Positions 45,319 to 57,762 of a stretch of 64,000 bases of DNA are shown piece by piece. The notes under the pieces are model-generated. The model ran no database searches. It saw nothing but the letters and a program-made list of their open reading frames with translations, and was not told the DNA's origin. The position numbers and the translations under genes are program-made. Source of the DNA: Paulownia fortunei (Eukaryota; Streptophyta; Magnoliopsida; Lamiales; Paulowniaceae); the NCBI GenBank assembly GCA_019321725.1, contig CM033115.1, positions 10,798,673 through 10,862,672 of the forward strand, given 5' to 3'. The number at the start of each line of letters is the position of its first letter. Position 1 is the first letter of the stretch.

Positions 45319-45535
45319 AACCCCTCCCATCCTATATTCCACGTCTCATTTTAAATTGACAAGAAATTTTAGATAGATAATAAAAAATGAAAATTTTCAT
45401 TATTTTAAAGATTTTATTTTCAAAAAATAATAATAAAAAAGTTATAATTATCTTAAATAAAATGATATAATATTAGAGAAGAAATTTGATTTTGAAAAAT
45501 GAGACATTTATTTATAGACGTCCGGAGTACGAATA
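45319..45535. mobile_element. Small inverted-repeat element (MITE, possibly Stowaway/mariner-like)
   Basis: The left end has CTCCCATCCTATATTCCACGT and CTCATTTT (45344-45353 GTCTCATTTT). The right end has the inverse AAAATGAGAC (45498-45507) followed by ACGTCCGGAGTACGAATAGGA. The arrangement and the CTCC..TCC end text resemble plant MITEs of the Tc1/mariner type, but no TA duplication was fixed. About 217 bp, non-coding. Confidence 0.55.
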
Positions 45536-46364
45536 GGACATTTAATTTAAGATAAAACGAATACATGAAAAGATGTTCAACTTGTAATTTGAAATAGAGT
45601 ATACAACATTCACATAGTCTCGAGATAAGCAAACAATCACTCACATTCACATTGCATCTAATCTCATTTCAATGGCAACTTAAAGTTTGTTTTGGCAAGA
45701 GAGAAGGTTAATGGAAAGTATTGACATCTATATGTATGTGTGTGTGTGTATATATATATATATGTATATAATTGTGTATGTGGGGATTGTCAAATTGAGG
45801 TATATCGTTATCTGGTGTATATTCCAAGCCCAAGGGATACCGGATTTGCCACCTAGTTCTTTCCTCAACACTTCTCAAACCCAACGGCTAATTCCAAGAT
45901 TATTATTTCCTTTTTAAGACGATTTCCTTACTTTTCTTGATTTATTTTTCTTAAAGTAGTTACGTTTTTAAAGAATGATCTTGATTGAGGCTTTCCTTGT
46001 GGCAAATTTACTTTTTTATCTTTATATTGGCTATTTAGAGATTTAAGATTTTAGTTTTCAAAAATCGAATTCAGGACAATAAGTTGGCAAAATTCGAATT
46101 TTTAAGCCATAACCTACTATAGTAGATCAAAATTACCGGTTGTCGCTGATGTGGTTGTTCATTTGGTGGAAATTGGAATTTGAAGGAAAATTGCTTATGT
46201 GGTAGCTTAGATGGACAAATTGAATGAAATTTGTCCATGTAGCATCCTCTTTGACAAAAATAAAAGAAAAATTAATGCCACATGGATTCTACTCATGCAA
46301 TATGAAAAAATAAAAAATAGATAAAAAATATTCCAAAGAATAATTGTTGTTATCTTGACTTTGC
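45536..46364. other. Non-coding DNA with a compound microsatellite
   Basis: 45732-45770 is a TATGTATGTGTGTGTG / TATATATA microsatellite. 45800-45900 and 46040-46330 show no gene or repeat that I can name. Confidence 0.5.
45732..45770. repeat. TG/TA compound microsatellite
   Basis: TATGTATGTGTGTGTGTG followed by TATATATATATATG. Confidence 0.92.
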
Positions 46365-46560
46365 ATGCAAGTATACATATCGAGCAAGTAATAAAGTAAT
46401 ATGTAAAGTATCGTTCTACTAAGATTAATTATTATTCTATTGCTAAGTACCCAATTGTATCATCTTAATTTTATTCAATCAATTAAACTAAAAGATAAAA
46501 ATTAAAATAGACAAGAAGTAAAAGAAGCACTTAAATTACAAAGATAAAAATTACTTAACA
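46365..46560 (-). mobile_element. Fragment of an Athila/Tat-like LTR end
   Basis: GCAAGTATACATATCGAGC, AAGTAATAAAGTAATATG and AAAGTATCGTTCTAC resemble the repeat at 60100-60280 (GCAAGTACACGGTGTC, TGAGTTAAGTATCATATTC). It is cut off on the right by a family A LTR. Confidence 0.45.
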
Positions 46561-47837
46561 CTTCATGTTGACACCTCATGGTTGAACACCTCGTACTTAA
46601 CACCTCATAATTGAACACCTCGTATTTAACATCTCATACTTTGATATTACAAGTGTTGCCATCTTATGCTTTGACCTTGCCACCTCAAGATTTCCTTCAT
46701 CCTTAAGCTTAGCCACGCCTAACCTATTTCACCTTTCAAACCACATCTTAAGCATTTTAAGGTATTTTAAAGTGATTCCAAAAAGAGAAACGTAGTAAAG
46801 GAAGTAAGAAAAGTGGCAACAAACAAAGTTAGAAGCTCTTTAACACAACATATCTTCCAAACCATTCTATTGTGTAAAACAAATCAAACTTGAGGTGAGT
46901 TGAAACTTTCATTTACTGTATCACAAGAATCATATAATATTGTTCATATTTTAATGTGATTATTATTATTTATCAAATGATGTAATGTTTTATGCATTCA
47001 TGGTTCATGAATGAAGCATAATACTATCAAGAATATAGTGAGGTTTTTGAAAAGAAAGTATGGTACTTGATTGATGGTCGGGTAGGTAAAGGATACGGGA
47101 GGGACTGACGGATGCAACAAATGGTGAAAAATATTTGAGGTTGAAAAATCAGTATAGAAAAGCCACAGTGAATGAGTTAGAATACAACTAATACCTGAGG
47201 TTGAAAGACCAAGTATGAAAACCCAACATTATTTCTATGATTGACCAATCATTATGAACAAGTTTCGAAAACTACGATCTATTGTTATCAATTAAGTACC
47301 ATACTTCAAGGGCCCAAAAGAATGATTTATGGAAAAAAGTTATTGAATTGAATAATGCATTTAATCATTTATGAGATTTTTATGTACTATATTTGTTATT
47401 ACATCAGTTCCACCTTACTAAACCTTTAGCTCATTAGATTCATATGATGTATGTGAAAATGTATAGATTTAGAGGTTGACTGAATCTCTAAAGTGGTCAA
47501 ACAGAGATTTGTTCATATACCATTATTCAAGTTATTTTGTAGCCTATTTTGAAAACTCTATTTTATTTTTAAATGAGTCGCTCTGTTATAGTTTTGCAAA
47601 TAAATATATTAAATTATAGATAGGATAATAGCATCATGTACTTAATTTTGATTTATATAAATGGTGTATTTAAAATGAAACGAAAGAACAAATGAATTAA
47701 AGTTCTTTTATTTTTTATGTAACCAAAAAATGAACTTTTTACTAAAATCATAACTCTAGTATTGATGAAAAGTTAATATTTCTTGATTTAATTGTATCAG
47801 TTTGTTTAGACTCTACAGTTAAATTAAGGGTGTTACA
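46561..47837 (+). mobile_element. Truncated family A LTR
   Basis: It begins within the AACACCTCAT tandem block, then follows 8700-9793 and the reverse of 11324-12700: GGAAGTAAGAAAAGTGGCAAC, CACAAGAATCATATAATATTG, and the terminus AAGGGTGTTACA at 47837. The first part of the LTR is missing. Confidence 0.82.
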
Positions 47838-48718
47838 GTAACACTCCTTAACTTATCCTAATAAAACCAAATTGTGCCAAAGAAAGAGAAAGTTAAAAGA
47901 TAAAATATGAAGAACCAAAGAGATTGTCATATAAAAATGCTTTTGCACAACACAAATATTCTCAATTTATCACCAAAATCAGTTCATGGTACAATATATA
48001 AAGGAATATATTAACGCACTAAAAATAAAGCATATCATAGCATAAGGCCAAAACTCTTAAATTTTTTATTCGATTAGAAATCTTAGGAATTACCTATATT
48101 GATACTAAAAAAGTAACACTTTCTCAGTATATTCCTTTTGCATATTGGTCACTACATTTCTTCAAATATATAAGCTGTTATGAACCTTAATAATCAATAT
48201 AAAAGAGGAAAGCTTAGGGAAACAAAGGGTTATTAATTTTGTACCAACATTCTTGGCAAAAAGGAAAAAAAAAGAAAAAAAAAACGTCATACCGGTTGTT
48301 CCAAAGAGGATATGGATGTCTGCTTTCAGAAGATCATCTAAGATAACTTCCTATTTGAGCTTCCGGTAGGATCATCCCAATATATTGTTGTGATAATTAA
48401 AATCAATATACACACAAAATATTAATTCTAAGTTTCATTAAATTAACTAAAACATGTATGTGACAGTGATACACATAGCATAAACCAAATGTACGCATCA
48501 GGTTATCTATGTTGTCTTCTTAAGCTAGTCAAAAATAGTATAAACCATTTTGGGTGGAAGAATAACTACATACAGTGTTGTTCTTATCTATATTGTTCCA
48601 AAAATAACAAAGTTGATAAAGTATCATGCTTTGGATGCTAAATACGCACGTGTTTAGAATAATCAACGTAGGATAATTTTCTTATTATCCTGTTAATAAT
48701 ATCATTTATTTATTATTG
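47838..48718. other. Unassigned DNA
   Basis: No open gene. A minus-strand segment at about 48290-48365 reads EVILDDLLKADIHILFGTTG without a stop and may be an exon or transposon scrap. I do not recognise it. Confidence 0.35.
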
Positions 48719-50102
48719 TGTTAGACACATTGTGTCATAAGATATACCAAAAATAACTATCTCTTTGGTGATTCTAGAGTCCATTTTTTTTTAAGTTCTG
48801 GAGTCTCAAGAATTGAGAATTGTTTTGCAGTAAATTTTTGTTATGAGCCTATAGTTATATCTTGATTTGTTCTTTGAGTTATATTGGGATCCTTATTCAT
48901 TTAGGTTGGTGATTAGAATTAATTAATTAGGGTGATTTTCTTGTTCAAGTCTAAGTCATTTTCCGAGTAGGAATAGGTTTACACTACATTTGAATCTTGG
49001 ATTAGCAAGGAAATAACTAAGGAAATTATTTCCTCGAATGATGAACCACTTTTATCTAAAATAATATACAAGGAGTTAGATCAAGTTAATTAAGAGATTA
49101 ACTTGGAGTTGGCACTAATTTCAAGAGTTAAATTAATTCATCCTATTAAATAATAAAAAATTTTAATTCGATATAATAAAGCTTAAGGGTCTTTTGGGAA
49201 TAATTAATTAATTAATTAGATCAATTAATTAATGAACCTTAAATTAATTTAATTAATATAAATAATAGAATTGACTGTATTAACCTAATTTAATTAGATG
49301 GTCTTATGGAACCAATTTGATTGGGCTTGATTAATTAACATAGATTACTTAATAAGCAAGCCCAAGGTTAATGAGCTTGTAGAAGAATCCCATTGGAAGT
49401 CTTTAATTAAGAATTAAAGACTTTATGTCTTAGATGGAAACCAACTAAGATTTAGAATCTTATAAGGAAAGAAATCAAAGACTCATCTTTGATAGAAACA
49501 AACTTGAGATAAAATAAGAATGGGTCTTGGATACCTAACGGGATTAGGATAAGATCTAAAAAGTGTATAAATACACCTCGCAGGGTCTGAATTCTAGGTT
49601 ACAAGATGAGAGAATTTTCGACCCCCTCTTTATTGCATATACACGTCCCCTTCTCCCTTTTGTGCTCTAGCTTTGTTCTATCAATTGGTTTCATACCAAT
49701 TGATAATTAGATTAGATCTTTTATCACTTATTGATATTTAAATTAATCTAAACTATCAAAATTCTAGATTAGAAATAAAAATTTTATATTCTCTAACAAG
49801 TTTATAAAATTATGATCCTGCTCATCATATAGATACCGTCAGAGAAAAGAAACTTGGATTCTTGCAGCTAACCTTTTCTGATCTAGACAGACGCGATTGG
49901 AATCACTCTAATCATCTTCTACAAAAAGAGTATTTGATTCAAGTATATTCGCAAAACCTTTGTTTTTCATTTAAGCGAGTAATTCATAAATAAATTTATT
50001 AATCACATAGAATCTAGGATTACATAATTTATTTAATTGTGCCTGATTAAAAATTTTAAATTTCTATTGCGAAATGTCCTAAGATTATGCGAACCCAATA
50101 AG
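48719..50102 (+). mobile_element. Family C-related Copia LTR, plus orientation
   Basis: A probable start at TGTTAGACACATTGTG and an end GATTATGCGAACCCAATA match the C LTR termini (TGTTAGAGTAG..., ...GCAAACCCAACA). The TTAATTAA-rich middle, GGGCTTGATTAATTAAC and ACAAGCCCA text fit the family. No primer-binding site follows. LINE sequence starts at once, so this is likely a solo LTR. The left end is approximate. Confidence 0.62.
49566..49573 (+). promoter_or_regulatory. TATA box of the Copia LTR
   Basis: TATAAATA in the U3/R part of the LTR, followed about 30 bases on by AGGGTCTGAATTC. Its position fits an LTR promoter. Confidence 0.5.
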
Positions 50103-50500
50103 AACGTCTTTGTGGTTTTTCAGAGTTTATTGGTCATGCGACAAACATGGTTGCAGAATTGGCAGCGGTACTTAAAAGGTCTTGAGTTGTGCCTAAATTT
50201 GGGATTTTAAAGAATTTGGTTAGAACTAGACTCCCTATGTGTAGTTCAGCTAATCTCGAACAAGAGGTTCGGTTATTGTCAATTAAGGCATCATCTACTG
50301 GAAATCCATTAATTATTAAGGATGTTAAGAATTACAATCACTCACATACATAGACAGGATAATCAACTAGTTGATTCCCTAGCAAACCTTGTCTGCTCAT
50401 TGCAATCGTTAATTATTTTCCTCAAGGATGAATTCCCAAAGATACAGTGGGCTTAAAAGAGTAGATAAATGGTACTTGCCTTCCTTAAGGTTTAGAGATG
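50103..50500 (+). pseudogene. LINE 3' remnant: RNase H domain
   Basis: The plus strand reads HATNMVAELAAVLKR, then after a frameshift GLELCLNLG, RIWLELDSL and VVQLISNKR, then near 50340-50400 HTYIDR..NQLVDSLANLV. This is the plant RNase H-like domain that ends many L1-type LINE open reading frames or their host relatives. It is short, frameshifted and cut at 50102 by the Copia LTR. Confidence 0.7.
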
Positions 50501-50629
50501 TTTCTAATAAAAAAATATTTTGTCCTTACTTTTGATATTTGTTAAGGGAGTAAGTGCATCTAATTTACTCTTTATTTAACAATCACTTGCACTCCTTTTG
50601 GTTAATTTTAATAAACGAGTATGGGCCTA

Positions 50630-51760
50630 TCCTAACCCCCCACCTAGACATAAGTTATTTTCACAAAAAAAAAATCCTAGTAAATTAACTCAGATACGAG
50701 ATAGAATTTCAAGATGGGAAAAAGAAAATATAGCAAATGGAGGAAGATAACTCTTATTCGAAGTGTCTTAAATTCAATGTTATTACTTATTTTGAAAGTG
50801 ATGTCTGCATCAAAATCAAATATCCAAATAATTGAAAAGCTTTTTTCAAAAAATTTCTATAGGTCGTTAAATAGAGCAATTTAATTACACCAGAGTTCTT
50901 GGCTAGATAATTTTTTTTGCTATGGTTGAGGGTGGATTGGGTGTAAGAAGTCTGGATGATGTTTTTGCTGTCTTTTCCATCAAACTATGGTGGCGATTCA
51001 AGACATCAAATTTATTACGAAGTAGTTTTATGATGGAGAAATATTGCTCTCTGACTTATCCTTACAATATTAAATGTACTATCAACCATTCTCCAAGTTG
51101 GAAAAGGCTATGCCACATCATTATTAAGGCTAAAAAATATGTTCTCGAGAGAGTTGGAAGGGGTCAAATCTTGTTTTGGTATGTTCATTGGACAAGCCAT
51201 AATCTATTATCCCAGTAACTTGATGAACACGTTTGCAAATAATGCATCAGTCAATGAATTGGCATGAAGGAAAAATGGAATGTTGATGAACTCTCTCTTG
51301 TTCTTCATGAGCTCCTTATTGTTGAAATTTGTGGAATCGTATTTAGAACTATCATGAAGATACTCCAATTTGGAAGTTGTCCTCTCATGAAAACTTTACA
51401 TTGAAATCATATTGAAATTCCATAGGAAAAAGAGGCAAATTTCATCTATTTGTGGATCTATTTGGAATCAAGTCATTATTCTAACTATATCTATATTTAT
51501 ATGGATAGATGCAAATGTTGTTATTAAAATTTTACAAGGCTGAAATAATGGACATTGGAAGACTCTCTCTCTAAATCTCACCATTTTAGGAAGAAATCTC
51601 TTATATATTTTGTAAAGGTGATCAAATTGCAAATCTTTTAGCGTATCATGCCCATGCTATGCAATCATCAAATGTTTCGTCTCCAATTGAATTACCAAGG
51701 ATAATCAGAGGACATCTCAATTTAGATAGATAGGACTTTCCTAATTTTTATTTTTTCTAG
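50630..51760 (+). pseudogene. L1-type LINE remnant: RT C-terminal part, zinc-binding domain, RNase H end
   Basis: 50690-50900 reads ISRWEKENIANGGRITLIRS in broken frame. 50922-51218 reads GGLGVRSLDDVFAVFSIKLWW and SPSWKRLCHIIIKA, typical of the segment after the LINE reverse transcriptase and of the zf-RVT domain. 51490-51740 reads IDANVVIKILQG, then GDQIANLLAYHAHAMQ and LPRIIRGHLNLDR, the RNase H C-terminus. Stops and indels occur throughout. The 5' part with the endonuclease and RT core is absent, as in 5'-truncated LINE copies. Confidence 0.85.
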
Positions 51761-51774
51761 ATTCTCTTACCTCT

Positions 51775-52262
51775 CTTTGAAAAGTCAAAGAAATAATTTT
51801 TATCTATATTTTCTTGTGGAAGCTGATCAAAAATGACCAACTCTTCTTATCTAGAGTTTCTTCCAAATTTCTATACTCTTATACTCACAAAGGTTAAATC
51901 CAATCTATAGAATTCCATAGAACACAAATTAGATCAAGTTTCTACCCTTTTAAGCTTTGAAAACCGTTAATTCTGAAGTTTAATTCTATATTCTTTTTTA
52001 ATATTTTTTATGATGAATTTATGATGTCATGGATGTTTATATGTTTGAAAACTCAAATGGGAAAGACTTGAAGCCAAAACCAAGTTGGTTTCTAGCAAAA
52101 TTGTTAGCCTTATCAAATATGATTAATTTACTTATTTCTATTGATCTTGTAATACCTTTATTGTGCTTGGAAGTGCCTATGAATGATTGTGAACAATAGC
52201 AATTAGTTTGCTTAATTGATGCTTAGAATTAATTTAAGTTAGGACTAAGGTTATATCATGCT
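51775..52262 (+). mobile_element. Family A LTR fragment next to Gypsy gag
   Basis: TGAAAAGTCAAAGAAATAA, TTTCTTCCAAATTTCTATAC, CTTTTAAGCTTTGAAAACC and GGAAGTGCCTATGAATGATTG match 8024-8400 and the reverse of 56600-57000. It lies in sense orientation directly before a plus-strand gag. Both ends are truncated. It may be the 5' LTR of that element after an internal deletion. Confidence 0.72.
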
Positions 52263-55200
52263 TGATTTTGATGTTTTTGATGATGTTTATGAGTAGGTTG
52301 TTGCCCTATTAGAAAAACATGGAAGGTACTTTGTGCAATTTTCTAGTTGAAGACTGATACTAGAACCTAGTAGGAAGGAGCTACGCTTGTAGTGAATTTG
52401 GAGTTAACTTGGGATAAGTTCAAAATAATCTTTTATGATTAGTAATTCACCAAGGATGCTAGGTTACTCAAAATAAAAGAATTCCTAGAGTTAAAACAAG
52501 GAGGGATGTCTGTATGTGATTATATATACAAATTTGAAAAGGGTTGCAAGTATGTGTCATACATCGCCAAAGACAACAATGAGAAGATGGATCATTTCCT
52601 TAGGGGCATTAATCCTGAAATTAGAAGAGATGTGAGAATGTCTTCAGCAATGGAGTTTAGGGATTGGTGGACAAGGCCTTAATGGTTGTCTTAGATGAGA
52701 AAGAGATTGAGAAATTTCATCAACAAAAGAAACAAGTATTCACTCCAAGAAATCTAAACTCGTTGAAGAAATGAGGGCAAAAATCAAGCTAATGGAATGA
52801 AAAGCATCCTAGAGTTGAGCATACTCCTACTATGGTTGAAAAGCCTACATGTGCTAAGTGTGAGAAGAATCATTTGGGGGAATGCTTTAGGGGTACTAAT
52901 CATTGTTTTAAGTGTAAGAATCCTGGACATATAGCAAAGGATTGCCCAACAATTCAAGCGAGAGTTCAAGGAAGAGTATATGCAATGACACAAGAACAAG
53001 CTGATGTAGATGCTTCCATAGTCATAGGTACTATTTTAATTTCTGGGATACCTATAATTGCATTGATAGATTTAGGGTTTACATATTTATTTGCATCAAG
53101 TGCATTTGTGAGAAAATTGAGCATTACACCAAAATTATTAAAAGTAAGGTATAGTGTTACAGTTCCATCCGGTGAAGAAATGAATTCCAACTAAATGTTA
53201 AGGGTCAGATTAGTGATAGGACACTCTATGCAAATCTCGTTGTTTTACCGATATCAAATTTTGAGGTTATTCTGGGTATAAATTAGCTTACCAAATATCA
53301 TGTGAGAATTGATTGTAACAAGAAAACTGTGATTTTTCAACCACTTGGGGAAGAACAATTTATGTTTAGTGTTACCTCATGCTCATGGTCCTTACCATTA
53401 ATAACTGCTTTGAAAGCTTAAAAAATATTGAGTAAAGGTTGTGTTGGATATTTAGCTAGTGTTATGGATACTTTAGTTGAAGCACAATTGAAGCTAGAAA
53501 ATAGATGTGCTTCAAGAATTTCTTGAGATATTTCTAGATGATTTACCAGAACTACCACTGGATCGAGAGATTAAATTTGTGATTGATTTGTGTTAGGGAC
53601 TATCCCTATTTCTTTAGCACCATACCGAACGGCACTAACAAGGTTGAAAGAGTTAAAAGTTCAAATTGCAAGAATTGCTTGATAAGGGTTTCATTCACCC
53701 TAGTTATTCTCCTTGGAGAGCATTTGTGTTATTCGTGAAAAAGAAGAATAGTACACTATGGTTATTCATCGATTATAGAGAGTTGAATAAAGTGACAGTC
53801 AATAATAAGTATCCACTTCCAAGAATAGATGATTTGTTTGATTAAATGTAGGGAACATCAATATTTTCTAAGATTGATTTGTGCTCCGGGCATCATCAAT
53901 TAAAGATCAAGGAAAAAGACATACAAAATACTAAATTCAGAATAAGGTACGGACATTATGAATTTCTAGTGATGCCTTTCAGTTTAACTAATGCCCCTGT
54001 AGCTTTATGGATCTAATGAATAAGGTTTTCAAGCAATTCCTTAATAAATATGTGATTTTATTTATTGATGACATCTTGATTTATTCATGAAAAAAGAAGA
54101 ACACAAGGAACACTTGAAAATTATGTTACAAGTTCTTAAAGAGAAACTGTTGTATGCTAAATTCAAGAAGTGCGAATTTTGGCTTCAACAAGTGGTATTC
54201 ATAGGTCATTTAGTGTTCAAGAATGGTAATTCCATTGATCCGGGCAAGGTAGAAGCTATCATTAAGTGGCCAACACCAACAAATGTATCAAAAGTAAGAA
54301 GTTTCTTGGGATTAGTAAGGTGCTATCTATGATTTGTTCAGGGAAAGATAGTAACTCCATTGAAAATGTGACAAGAAAGAATGTGAAGTTCCTATGGACT
54401 GATGGTTGTGAAAGAAGTTTTCAAGAATTGAAAAATAAATTAGCTACAACCAATTTATCATTCCAACAGGAGTGGGTGGATTCGTGGTGTGTAACAATGC
54501 TTCCAAAAATGGTTTGGATACTTTATTGATGCAAAATGGGAAGGCTATTGCATATGCTTCAAGGTAATTGAAAGAGAATGAAAAGAATTACCCAACCCAT
54601 GATTTAGAACTTGCAACTACGGTTTTTTCTTGAAAATCTAGAGACATTATTTGTATGGTGAGAAGAGTGAATTTACATAGATCACAAAAGTTTAAAGTAT
54701 TTCTTTATCCCAAAGGAACTGAATATAAGATAACGGAGGTGGTTAGGACTTGTAAAAAATTATGATTGTGTGATCAACTATCATCCTGGTAAAGCAAATA
54801 TGGTCGCAGATACATTGAGTAGAAAATCCTTATCTTCTCTTTTTGTCATACAGAAGTCAATATTACTAGATTTACAGAGATTGGAGCTTGGAATTATACC
54901 TAAGGAGAAAGTGTGTTCATTGTCAGCCTTGATGTTGAAACTTGTATTTCAAGATAGAATTAAAGAAGGTCAAAAGATGGATAAGCATTTTTGTAGAATG
55001 AAAAGAAAAATTGACGCAGGAAAGGGACCAGACTTATCGATTACCAATGATGGAATTATTCAATATAAAGAGAGATTGTGCGTGCCGTTTAACAAGGCCA
55101 TTAAAGGAGACATTGTACAAGGAGCTTTTACAACTCCTTACTTGGTACACCCAAAAAGCATAAAAATGTATAAAGACTTATAGCAACATTATTGGTGGCC

Positions 55201-55289
55201 TAAAATGAAGAAAGATATAGCAAAATTTATGGCAAAATGTCTCACTTGTCAGTAACTTAATATTTAACATCAAAGACCAACAAGGTTGT
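52263..55289 (+). pseudogene. Gypsy chromovirus gag-pol remnant, part 1 (gag, protease, RT, RNase H, integrase start)
   Basis: Gag at about 52390-52650 reads [29 protein letters not shown] and [20 protein letters not shown] zinc knuckle CFKCKNPGHIAKDC lies at 52904-52945. The protease motif at 53060-53110 reads ALIDLGFTYLFAS, where the catalytic D[ST]G has become DLG. RT runs from [20 protein letters not shown] (53775) through FLVMPFSL to the active site FIDD (54061-54072). RNase H ends in INYHPGKANMVADTLSRK (54773-54826). The integrase zinc domain lies at 55165-55289 (KKDI..FMAKCLTCQ). Many frameshifts and stops. The domain order and residues are those of Tekay/Del-like chromoviruses. Confidence 0.92.
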
Positions 55290-57568
55290 TGTAACATCCC
55301 TTAGCCTAACTGCAGAGCCTAAAAAGTGATACAGTTAAGTCAAGAAATATTAATTTTTCATCAATATTAGAGTTATGATTTTAATAAAGTTCTCATTTTT
55401 AGCTATAAGAGAAAGAACTTGAATCATTTTAAACACACAATATACATATATCAAAACTGAGTACATTTGTTTACAAAACCATAACAAAGCGGCTTATTTA
55501 AAAACAAAACAGAGTTTTCAAAATAAACTATAAAATAGTTCGAAGCATGGCATGTGAACAAATCATTGTCCGGCCACTCTAGAAACTCAGTCAATCTCTA
55601 AACCTATATATTTCCACTTGCATCACATGAATCTAATGAACTAAAGGTTCAGTAAGATAAAACTGATGCAATAACAAATAACATATGTGCACATCTCATA
55701 AATCATTAAATGCATTATTCTATTTAATAATTTTCATTCATAAATCATTCTTTAGGACCCTTGAAATGTGGTATCTAACTAATAGTGATAAACTGTAGTT
55801 TTCGGAACCTGTTCATAATGATTGGCCAATAAGAGAACTAATACGGGGTTTCTATACTTGGTCTTTCAACCTCAGGTGTTAGCCGTATTCTATTTCATTC
55901 ATTGTAGTTTTTCTATACCAGTTTTTCAACTTCAAGTATTTGCCACCATTTGTTAGGTCCGCTGGTCCCTCCCACGTCCCTTGTCTAACCGACCATCAAT
56001 CAAGTACCATACTTTCTTTTCAAAAATCTTATTATATCCTTAATAGTATCATACTTCATAAACCATAAATGTATCAACGTCATATCATTTCACAAATAAT
56101 AACAATCACATTAAGAAATGAACAACATTATATGATTCTTGTGATATAGCAAATAAAAGTTTCAACTTACCTCAAGTCCACTTTGTGGCAAGTGAAAAGA
56201 CCAATCTCTTTGGAAGATAGGATGTGTTAAAGGCCTAATATAATCAAATCTATACCATTTAATATTTCTTTTATAAATTATTTAGTATGTTCTAGTTCAT
56301 ATACATTTTTTAATCTTTTGTAAATAATTTCATATCAATTACATAATCTTAAAAATAATGCAGACTCCATATTTTACTACTAATTCAAGACATTAAACAT
56401 TAGGGCAGCTATTAAATAACTAATAATTCAAACATAATTATTAGGACAGCCCCTAAAACACACACACAATCCAAATTAACATGACATAAATTCGGTTCTA
56501 ACTTAAATTGATTGTACCCTTCAATTAAGCAAACTAATTGCTATTGTTTTCAATCATTCAAAGGAACTTCCAAACACAATATAAGTATTACAAGATTAAT
56601 AGAAATAAGTAAATTAAGCATATTTCACAAGACTATCAATTTTGCTAAAAACTAGCTTAACTAGCTTGATTTTGGTTTCAAGTGTAACTTACTTAAGTTT
56701 TCAATCATACAAAAATGTACTAAAACATGTAACCATCTAAAATACTACAAATTCATCATAAGTAACATTGGAAACGAATATACCTTGATTAAGTTGGAAT
56801 TAAACTTCAAAATCAATTGTTTTCAAGCTTAAAATGATGGAAACTTGTTCTAGTTTGTGTTCTATGGATTGAATTCAATTTTTGTGAGTATGAGAGTGTA
56901 GAAATTTGGGAGAAACTTAGGAGAATAAGGGCTGATCATTTTATGTGCTTCCACAAGAAATATGGATGAAAATGATTTCTTTGACCTTTCAAAAAGAGGT
57001 AAGCGGAGGGCTATGATTGGTTGCATCATGCTTGATGTCTTCTCATGCCAAAAGCCACATTTATGGGCTAGGGAGATGATAAAAATTGATGATTTAGTGT
57101 TATAATCAAGTGCAATGCGGTATAGAATGATTTCATAAAACCTAGTCAACCAATCAATCAAATTACACCATTTTGCATACTTTTAGTTCTTAGCCAAATG
57201 TAACTTATTTCAAGTAAATATTTAGCCAATTAATCACTTTAGCATATAACTAGTATGGAGCAATACAAATAATTCATTTCATAGCCATTCAACACATCAA
57301 TCTTCCTTAACCGAGATACCGAATTTTTTACTGCAAAAAGGCACTTAAGGAATATGTTAAAACAAGAAATAAAAGTTTGATCTCATATTTCATGTACTAA
57401 TACATGTTAAAGCACAACTGGAGCATATAATAACAATCATTCATGTTCGTGTAATAATGCTATTTGTATGCCATAATCTGATAATACATATTGATTAGAT
57501 GCATATTGATGAAAAATGCTTATTATTGGCTATATAGGAGAGAATTAAGAATTGGGCATTACAGTTGT
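55285..57568 (-). mobile_element. Solo LTR, family A, inserted in the Gypsy integrase; target duplication GTTGT
   Basis: The LTR itself is 55290-57563, from TGTAACATCCCTTAGCC to TTGGGCATTACA. Perfect 5-bp repeats GTTGT flank it (55285-55289 and 57564-57568). Removing the LTR and one repeat rejoins the integrase text AAGGTTGTTGAAGCC without loss, which proves the insertion. It is about 2.27 kb, the longest A copy here, and lies antisense to the host element. No internal region is left, so this too is a product of LTR-LTR recombination. Confidence 0.95.
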
Positions 57569-57762
57569 TGAAGCCTTTATTGATTCCAAAATGGAAATAC
57601 GAACATATTACAATGAATTTTGTACTTAGATTACCTAGAACTCAAAAGGGGCATAATTCCATATGAGTAAATGTTGATAGATTAACCAAATTGGCCTTTT
57701 ATCTTTTGGTGAAATCAATATATAATGTGAACCAGTATGCTCAAAAATATATTAAAGATAGT
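57564..57762 (+). pseudogene. Gypsy integrase remnant, part 2
   Basis: It continues the integrase interrupted at 55289: LPRTQKGHNSI, VDRLTKLAFYLLVKS and YAQKYIKD are core-domain text of Gypsy integrases (D of VDRLTK kept nearby). It stops at 57762, where a Copia LTR starts inside the codon series for YIKD. Confidence 0.9.

Noticed and set aside
52832..53194. CCHC zinc-finger protein gene
   Set aside because: It is the nucleocapsid and protease part of a Gypsy gag-pol with frames broken on both sides.
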